DNA of 64,000 bases from Alviniconcha marisindica (taxonomy: Eukaryota > Mollusca > Gastropoda > Provannidae), in assembly GCA_018857735.1 (NCBI GenBank), contig JABMCL010002225.1:1465001-1529000 (forward strand), given 5' to 3'. Within the stretch, counting starts at the first letter, position 1; each line of letters begins with the position of its first letter. Made by a program: the position numbers and the translations under genes. The notes under the pieces were generated by a model. That model was not told the origin of the DNA. It searched no databases and saw only the letters and a list, made by a program, of their open reading frames with translations. Below are positions 1 through 64,000 of this stretch, one piece after another.

Positions 1-565
1 TCTGCTAAGCCTGTTCGGCTATCTGCCACTTCGAATCTGCATGTCCCTTTTTCGATGCCCGGAAAAGAGAAAGAGAGGGACAGAAGGATGGGGCCAAGAA
101 AGTGGATAGAGAAAAGGTGGGCAAGGCGGGTCATCAGGTACAGTTTCTCACTGTCTCACATTGGTCTCCTGTCCCTTCTTTGATGCCCGGAATGATCAGA
201 GAAAGAGAGAGAAGAGTAAACAGCAGAGAGAATGAAAAAGATGACAGAAAATTAGCTTTGGTGAGGAGGGTTGTCGCAAAGAAAAAAGAAAAAAAGAAAT
301 AGAGAAACAAACAAAAAAATAGAAAACAAAATAGAGAAAAGATGGGCAAGGCGAGCACGTCTGCTAAGCCTGTTCGGCTATCTGCCACTTCAAACCTGCA
401 TGTCCCTTCTTTGATGCCAGGAAAAGGGAGAAGGAGAGGGACAGAAGCATGGGGAAAGGGCCAAGAAAGTGGACAGAAAAAAGATGGGCAAGGCGGCGAC
501 GTCAGGTACAGTTTCTCACTGTCTCATATTGGTCTCCTGTCCCTTCTTTAATGCCTGGAATGATC

Positions 566-598
<33 letters not shown>

Positions 599-600
599 AG
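1..600. repeat. Two-copy tandem duplication, period about 359 bp
   Basis: The block that opens the window (TCTGCTAAGCCTGTTCGGCT at 1) recurs almost unchanged at 360, and both copies continue through the CACATTGGTCTCCTGTCCCT segment (158 and 524) to a purine-rich end. In the first copy the end is AGAGAAAGAGAGAGAAG; in the second it has expanded into an AG microsatellite. The open frames in this block are low-complexity and I see no protein domain. The array may extend left of the window. Confidence 0.9.
564..600. repeat. (AG)n microsatellite
   Basis: A nearly pure AG run closes the second copy of the 359-bp duplication. The matching place in the first copy (about 200-216) has only a short purine tract, so the run expanded after duplication. 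Confidence 0.9.
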
Positions 601-1932
601 GAGAAGGAAAGAAAAAGAGGGATAAGTAACTCTAGCGGCCGGGGAACTCCACAAAGAAAATGTAATTGCCTCCTACACTGTCAACCCATGGCAATACCTG
701 CTTCTTCTTCACTAAATATAGAACACAAGCACAATGTACATACGTCACTTTTCTATAAGGCCACATCGCCCAATATGGGTATGTGTGGGTACTGGGTATA
801 ACAACCGTGACAACTACACACTGAGTTATTTATATGTCGCTCTGAACGACAACAACTACAAGGCCTTCTACCAACAAAAGATGGATAAACGAGACACAGT
901 GCACAGAAACTACTAACAACGAAAACCGCTACGACTACGCTGGGCACCTCGCGTGCAGCCCACCACTGCACAGCTCGCGACCTACGCAGGCGCCCGACAT
1001 CATGCCACAGTACTACAACCACGCCACCTCCGACTTCAGTTAACAACACGCCAACATTCCTCAAATAAAACAACTCCCCTACAACCAGATTCCTCTTCTT
1101 CCTCTTACCACAACAATTCTAAAACCACCATACAAACAGCAACAACAATCCTGACGCTCTCCTCGAGCAATTCCTGGTTAAGAGAACAACAACTAACTAA
1201 TCAAACCAGTCAAAAAGAACAGGAAAGGAGACTGTAGCATCTGTTGAACCTCCCAAAACACAGCACCAAGATAGCAACAAACTCATAACGCCACAGCAAC
1301 TTATGGAATAATACAATCCCTTCCTTTCTCTGCTGGATACAACACCTGGAAATAAAATGACGAACCTTACCCTCCAACAGTACTCTACGTAACTAGCCAA
1401 GCACTACCCGCCACACTTAAGAAACCCTACAGAAAAAGGCGTTTACAAACAAAACTAAAAGGAGGAAGTAACCTGCTTCACATTCGGCAACCCTTAACCC
1501 TTAACCGCAGGTTACTCTCCATAAAAAACCCAAACGAGGGACAGCCGGAGGAGAGAGAGAGCAGTCCTCACCTCTTGGTGGTCAGCAATAGAGTGTCCAG
1601 TTCTGGCGCGCATCACAAACCCAAACCGAGCCCAACTTTCCCACGCTACCAGTTTACCAATTCTCACAGCCAACCGGAGGGTGGGGGAGGGAAAAGGGGG
1701 AGGGAGGGTTCTTCACTGCTGCTGTCCACGGTCTGGAACTATAAACATTATTATCTTGGGGAGGTCCTCAGTGGGGCAGAGGGCCCAAACACTGACCAAA
1801 CCACCACTTCCCTCAAGAATAAACAAGTAGAGACTAAAGAATTCCCAAAATTGTGCTTGTACAGTCTGAGGAAATACAAATGTCAGCCAGACTGCTGCCT
1901 GTCGCATTTCTCCTACCACTCTGCACCATCAC
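601..1932. other. Unassigned stretch with strong A/C strand bias
   Basis: From about 840 to 1480 the plus strand is unusually rich in A and C and poor in G and T. No protein family is recognised in any frame. On the minus strand, the complement of 1571-1620 reads as an exon-like end: an ATG in ATGCGCGCCAGAACTGG followed by CACCAAGAG and then GTGAGGAC, a good splice donor. Nothing else supports a gene here. An old LTR on the minus strand is another reading. Confidence refers to the compositional description only. Confidence 0.5.
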
Positions 1933-2840
1933 AGAATTATTTTTGTCAATGTTTATAATTATATTTTAATCTGGACAGTGTGTATGAAATAATCTCATTT
2001 TCCTAATCTTTTCATGTGTAGCAACACAAAATACAGCGAAATGAATTGATATTATTTGAAACTGCCAAGACAAACAATGAAATGATGGCAAAATAATGTT
2101 GACATCATTACAAAATCAATAATTTGACGTCAAGATTATAAAAGGAGATGGGGAAAATGGCTCCAGAAGTACAAATTTATAGTTACTGATTATTCTGATA
2201 GCAAGAATGACAAAACTAAAAAGATTTCTAGGAATATGTATACAACAAGAGATCACAGGATGACGGGATGTCATTTTTTTGTGTTCCGCCTTCTTTTCAG
2301 TGTAGTACTAGTACCTGATAATAAATGCACTCTTTCATGTGCTATTTCTCATACTGGCGCAAATAGCTCACTGAAGGAAAGCAATGATGCGAAGAACTGA
2401 GAATGAAACAGAGGTGTATACATCATGATCTTCATAGTTCTCTTCTGTTTTTTCAAGATTATGCAATCAAAACAGAGATGGATTTAGAAAGATGGAGTCA
2501 CTACCATTCAGCTTCGGAGGACCAAAATAAACAGCAAGACTAGCATAGTGGCAAGAGACCAACAACGCAGATACAGGTTGCAGCTGGTAAACCTGGGTGA
2601 CCAGGTGGAGAGGTTTGTGCACAAGTTTAGATGTCTGTGAATTGCAACAGGAAAATGGCAAAGCTGTTAATGGACACATAAAAGGAGCAAATAGCCCATT
2701 CAAAAGTTCCTAATACTTTCTTCATTGATAGCAATAGCCTACAGGAACCATAAATTTAAATATTCTACTACTACATGTTTGCATAATGTGTGTTTCTGGG
2801 GTGCCATCAGCCAGTAGGTTTTTCTTGTATTATTATTATC
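1933..2840 (+). repeat. R1 interspersed repeat, copy a (no inner insert)
   Basis: This non-coding block matches, in the same order, parts of 28430-30822 (plus) and, reversed, 11835-12775 and 23465-25450. Shared landmarks are TTTTTGTCAATGTTTAT, ACAATGAAATGATGGCAAAA, the ATCTTCGGAGGACCAAAATA-like stretch, GTAAACCTGGGTGACCAGGT and a right end TTTAAATATTCTGCTACTAC followed by a ...GGTAGGTTTTT tail. It has no ORF of note. The site where copies c and d carry an inner element (about 2080) is empty here, so this copy gives the uninterrupted arrangement. The family is probably a non-autonomous mobile element of unknown class. Confidence 0.8.
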
Positions 2841-3156
2841 ATTATTACTATTAGTCCCTAATCTCTTCCAAGCCATTGCGAGTTGTTTCCCTTTTGGTCA
2901 TCTGCCACAATAACCAGTAACAATTACAGTTAACTCAACACTATCTACATGCAAGGAGTGTTTGCTATTGAAGTTAGCTGTTTAATTGGCACGTGATTAT
3001 GCATATTATATGTTTTGCATTATTTAAGACTAAACATAACAATGTTTATGTGATGTTTTTAGATTTTATGGTGATTTTTTGAAAACTGGCAATCAAAGTT
3101 TTGGCTGAATTTAGGTGTCCCCAGGCTCCAGTGCTTACTGCCTTTGGCTGCCTGCA

Positions 3157-3221
<65 letters not shown>
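3157..3221. repeat. (AT)n microsatellite
   Basis: A pure AT run of about 65 bp lies immediately left of a SINE-derived fragment (from about 3245). Confidence 0.95.
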
Positions 3222-3222
<1 letters not shown>

Positions 3223-3244
3223 CGGACTAGGAGATGTGTTGAAT

Positions 3245-3385
3245 AAGTTAAAAGATCCCGGTCATTCTGCCCAAACCGCAGGTGGCTGGTTACAGCTAAA
3301 CACGCCGAACGCACCAGTATTAGCATGTGGCTTTACGTGAAGTGACGTGACATGGTAACTACACCACTTCGGTGGATATTCAAAA
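3245..3385 (+). repeat. Partial tRNA-SINE body (family S3)
   Basis: TAAAAGATCCCGGTCATTCT through the GGTGGATAT end matches the body of the complete SINE at 62105-62575, including the TACAGCTAAACACGC and CACTTCGGTGGATAT landmarks. The tRNA-like head is missing; the AT microsatellite lies just left of the break. Confidence 0.75.
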
Positions 3386-3399
3386 CGTGCTCTAAAAAG

Positions 3400-3600
3400 C
3401 TAGTCACTCACATAGTTCAGGAGCTGTGTGCGAGTCGATGTGGCCGTCCTGGGCTGTCCGTCCTAACGAGCCTTCTGGTTTCCGTGGACGTAAAGCTATA
3501 TTGAACCATGCTTCGGCATTGGCCTCGGCTTGTGCCTAATATGTCAACTGACATCTGAGGACATTAAGCAACACTACCTACCTACCTACCTAGTCACTCA
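3400..3600 (+). repeat. S2 short interspersed repeat with (TACC)n tail
   Basis: The stretch from TTCAGGAGCTGTGTGCGAGT to GACATCTGAGGACATTAAGC ends in CTACCTACCTACCTA. The same unit occurs reversed at 55566-55748 and direct at 57300-57468, with a shorter copy at 28945-29045. The simple-sequence tail suggests LINE-dependent retroposition. No A/B-box head was seen, so it may be 5' truncated. Confidence 0.8.
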
Positions 3601-3822
3601 TTTAGAATCACATCACGGTCTCTGTGGAGGTAAAGCAAAAAACTGAACTTGAACTTAGATTTTAGAATCACTTGCGACAAGAGCGCAGTGAGTCTGCTCT
3701 AGAGCGATCAACAACAACAAGAACGATCTCAAGTAAACACACGTGTGCACCAATTTGTCTCCCATCACCCACTGAAATACGCATTACAATTAATAAATTA
3801 TCAATGATTATCATCTGCTTAC

Positions 3823-3853
3823 CAAATTCTACTCCTGGATTTCTGGCAGCCAT
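3823..3853 (-). CDS. Candidate first coding exon of a divergent gene (unrecognised)
   Basis: On the minus strand an ATG at 3853, preceded by CACAAG, opens ten codons (MAARNPGVEF) plus one base, then runs straight into GTAAGC, a strong splice donor. A reverse CCAAT box (ATTGGT, about 3946) lies roughly 90 bp upstream. This is the layout of a short first coding exon of a gene transcribed leftward, divergent from DONSON and about 1.1 kb from its ATG. I found no convincing second exon between 1 and 3800 and do not recognise the peptide. It could be chance. Confidence 0.3.
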
Positions 3854-3985
3854 CTTGTGGTAGGTCAAGGGCCGAATTAGCTTGTTACACCTCTCCCTCA
3901 CGTAACGAGCCTCTCTCACAGGCCTAACCTGTCATGCGGCTGTGATTGGTTGAATGGATGCCCAGGGGCCGGTAAGTATAATGAG

Positions 3986-4011
3986 CCCCCCCCCCCCCCC
4001 CCCCCCCCCCC
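3986..4011. repeat. Poly-C tract, 26 bp
   Basis: An uninterrupted C run lies about 40 bp upstream (in the minus sense) of the CCAAT box of the candidate divergent exon. Confidence 0.95.
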
Positions 4012-4261
4012 AACCCAGTAAAGCAGCGAATAGCCCATAACCCCGAGAGTAAAATCCAAAGAGACGGTCGGAGATTCCTGGACAAGTGTGACAACAAAAT
4101 GTCAGTAGTGACGCATTCGGGGGAGATCCCAATCTATTTTTAGATCACTACAGTTATTCAGTCTTAAATTGTCGCATTTCAACAGGACCAAAGCAGAAAT
4201 TAATGCTACATAATAATCGCACATAAAACAATAAAAAATAATGCAAAAAATCGTTTTTTTA

Positions 4262-4395
4262 GCCAAATCTAGCGATAGGTGTATAATCTCCCTCTGTCCC
4301 CACCTCCACTATGATACCCCTTCCCCCCGTCCCTAATAAGCCTTATGGCGGTTTCTGTGCGGCCTGGGACGCGACGTTAAGAACCATGTTTATTT
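4262..4395 (+). repeat. S1 SINE, 3' part
   Basis: GCGATAGGTGTATAATCTCC, the pyrimidine-rich CTCCACTATGATACCCC stretch, GTCCCTAATAAGCC and the GACGTTAAGAACCATGTTTA end match the 3' half of the S1 copies at 33826-34125 (reversed) and 51900-52010. The tRNA-like head is absent. It forms the left part of the insert in R2. Confidence 0.75.
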
Positions 4396-4595
4396 CAGTA
4401 CATACTAAACTGGCAAAGCTGTTACTGAACAAATAAACTGAGGCGGCGGATTTGGTTCCTGATACTTCTTTTTTGAGTGATAGGAGTCAGTCTACCGGAA
4501 CCATACATTTAAATATTCTGCTACCTTTTACGTAACGTGTGTCAGTTTCTGGCGTGCCACCGGCCGGTGGTGAGTATGGTATGCGAGAAAAGGGG
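4396..4595 (+). repeat. R1 repeat, right-end fragment (copy e)
   Basis: ACTGGCAAAGCTGTTACTGA, GGTTCCTGATACTTCTTTTT, CATACATTTAAATATTCTGC and GTGCCACCGGCCGGTGG match the right end of R1. It abuts the S1 tail and makes up the right part of the insert in R2. Confidence 0.75.
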
Positions 4596-4786
4596 AGTGT
4601 GGTTGAACAAAAATTCAGTAAAATCGATTTTTTTTAGCCAAATGTGCGTGGGCTAGTTCCATTAAAGATACCATCACAGATATTGAATAATCGTGGTTTC
4701 CATGCAGCAGGGAGAATCCCGTTTGGGCACGGGGCACCGTTCGGCACCGGCAGTGTGACGCCAAAGGACGCTGGGCACATCTGTTC

Positions 4787-4796
4787 GCGCATGCGC
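4787..4796. promoter_or_regulatory. NRF-1-like palindrome
   Basis: GCGCATGCGC lies 214 bp upstream of the DONSON ATG and 8 bp from the E2F-type site. Confidence 0.5.
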
Positions 4797-4804
4797 CTGT
4801 TTCA

Positions 4805-4815
4805 TTTGGCGCAAA
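4805..4815. promoter_or_regulatory. E2F consensus site
   Basis: TTTGGCGCAAA lies about 195 bp upstream of the DONSON ATG. E2F control is common for DNA-replication genes and would give G1/S expression. Confidence 0.55.
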
Positions 4816-5009
4816 TCTCAAACCGGCAAAGGCAAGTCGATGTGATTAGAGTCAAACAGAAAGCAGAAACCCATTGTTGTTACTGTACAAACATATTACT
4901 TAATAATTTCAGTTAGGATCAGTTTGATGACCGCTTTGTAAGTTTTACAGTGTTTTACATTTCATCCCGAACTCTTCACTTACTTGACAGGACAAGGATC
5001 GCATACACA

Positions 5010-63674
<58,665 letters not shown>

Positions 63675-64000
63675 GTAAGTTGAAGCTAGAAAAAAAGTAT
63701 GTTGTTGGCTTTTCTGAATGGAAATTTTTCTCAGTGGCATTCTGAAATTGTTTAAAGCTGCCTTATTTAATAAACATGAGTACTTTGAAGTATTTTTCTT
63801 TTTCAGAAAGTTTTATTGTGAACTGACTTCTGCCTTTTGGGAAAATCTTTGATCACGCGTGAACACAATGGTCAATGGAAAAATATATATAGATTTTGTA
63901 TCCAAACACCTAAATTCAGCAGTCATTTGATGATGTACATGGGGCATAGTTCAGAAACACTGTGCAGTAGATTGAAAATGAATAGCCAGTGCTGAGCTAT
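63675..64000. other. Start of DONSON intron 6
   Basis: Begins GTAAGTTG; no further exon or repeat seen before the window ends. Confidence 0.6.

Larger units (their letters stand above)
4078..4700 (+). repeat. R2 repeat split by a composite insertion
   Basis: The sequence around GGGAGATCCCAATCTATTTT and CCAAAGCAGAAATTAATGCT, and again GCCAAATGTGCGTGGGCTAG, matches one continuous block at 30985-31240. Here it is broken between 4269 and 4619. The break is bordered by direct copies of AAAATCG(A)TTTTTTTAGCCAAAT (4247-4268 and 4620-4643), as expected for a long target-site duplication. Confidence 0.7.
4690..5009 (+). promoter_or_regulatory. Putative DONSON promoter and 5' UTR
   Basis: Non-repetitive, CpG-containing DNA sits between the R2 repeat and the DONSON ATG. 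It holds GCGCATGCGC at 4787-4796, the core palindrome bound by NRF-1-type factors, and TTTGGCGCAAA at 4805-4815, a perfect match to the E2F consensus TTTSSCGC. No TATA box is apparent. An upstream ATG at 4950 is in frame with the chosen start with no intervening stop. I prefer 5010 because the conserved DONSON N-terminus begins within a few residues of it. Motifs are seen; promoter activity is inferred. Confidence 0.55.

Noticed and set aside
3101..3340. Frames of repeated Tyr-Ile across AT microsatellites (also 8031-8258, 12775-13230)
   Set aside because: They are translations of (AT)n tracts with no coding support.

Overview
This is a metazoan nuclear window, most likely from a mollusc and probably a gastropod. 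The grounds are an intron-rich gene, dense AC, AT and CT microsatellites, tRNA-derived SINEs, and several classes of decayed LINE, DIRS-like and Penelope-like retroelements. The phylum call rests on general repeat style and is weaker than the metazoan call. No bacterial-type operon, CRISPR array or rRNA was seen.

The main finding is that about 58 of the 64 kb is one plus-strand gene, the orthologue of DONSON (downstream neighbour of SON; humpty dumpty in Drosophila), a metazoan replisome and origin-firing factor. Six coding exons can be placed by homology, splice sites and reading phase: 5010-5330, 13591-13714, 18416-18537, 22490-22608, 35121-35183 and 63496-63674. They join with consistent phases to 928 nt (309 codons plus 1 nt), and the gene runs off the right edge. 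Exon 2 is the least certain. The promoter side (about 4690-5009) holds an NRF-1-type palindrome and a perfect E2F site, which fits a replication gene. Intron 1 also holds a CpG-enriched block with a promoter-like motif (about 6740-7560), a strong splice-bounded 62-bp exon (10202-10263) whose ATG is in phase with exon 3, and a possible alternative terminal exon (8451-8519). Left of the gene, a possible short first exon of a divergent minus-strand gene lies at 3823-3853.

The introns (8.3, 4.7, 4.0, 12.5 and 28.3 kb) are filled with mobile DNA. Intron 2 carries a minus-strand LINE with endonuclease, RT and zinc-knuckle remnants (14640-17460). Intron 3 carries two LINE remnants (19440-22080). Intron 4 carries two inverted copies of a non-coding repeat family (called R1 here). 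Each is split at the same internal site by a TIR element with iterated GGGGGAA-TTC motifs. Intron 4 also has a candidate solo LTR and several SINEs. Intron 5 contains a multi-level nest: a minus-strand DIRS-type element (gag-like, RT, RNase H, tyrosine recombinase; 48640 to 37484) split by a Rex1/CR1-like LINE and by a TIR element. The LINE is in turn split by a decayed CXC-family multicopy ORF (44770 to 41984), and the TIR element by an L2-like LINE fragment. Further right are L2-like LINEs, a Penelope-like GIY-YIG remnant, a 63-bp minisatellite with a continuous reading frame, a 3' fragment of an L1/Tx1-like LINE, a full tRNA-derived SINE and a 280-bp foldback just upstream of exon 6.

All exon and element boundaries were read by eye. 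Clade names for decayed retroelements are tentative. Residue comparisons with known families are from memory of those families, not from a search.
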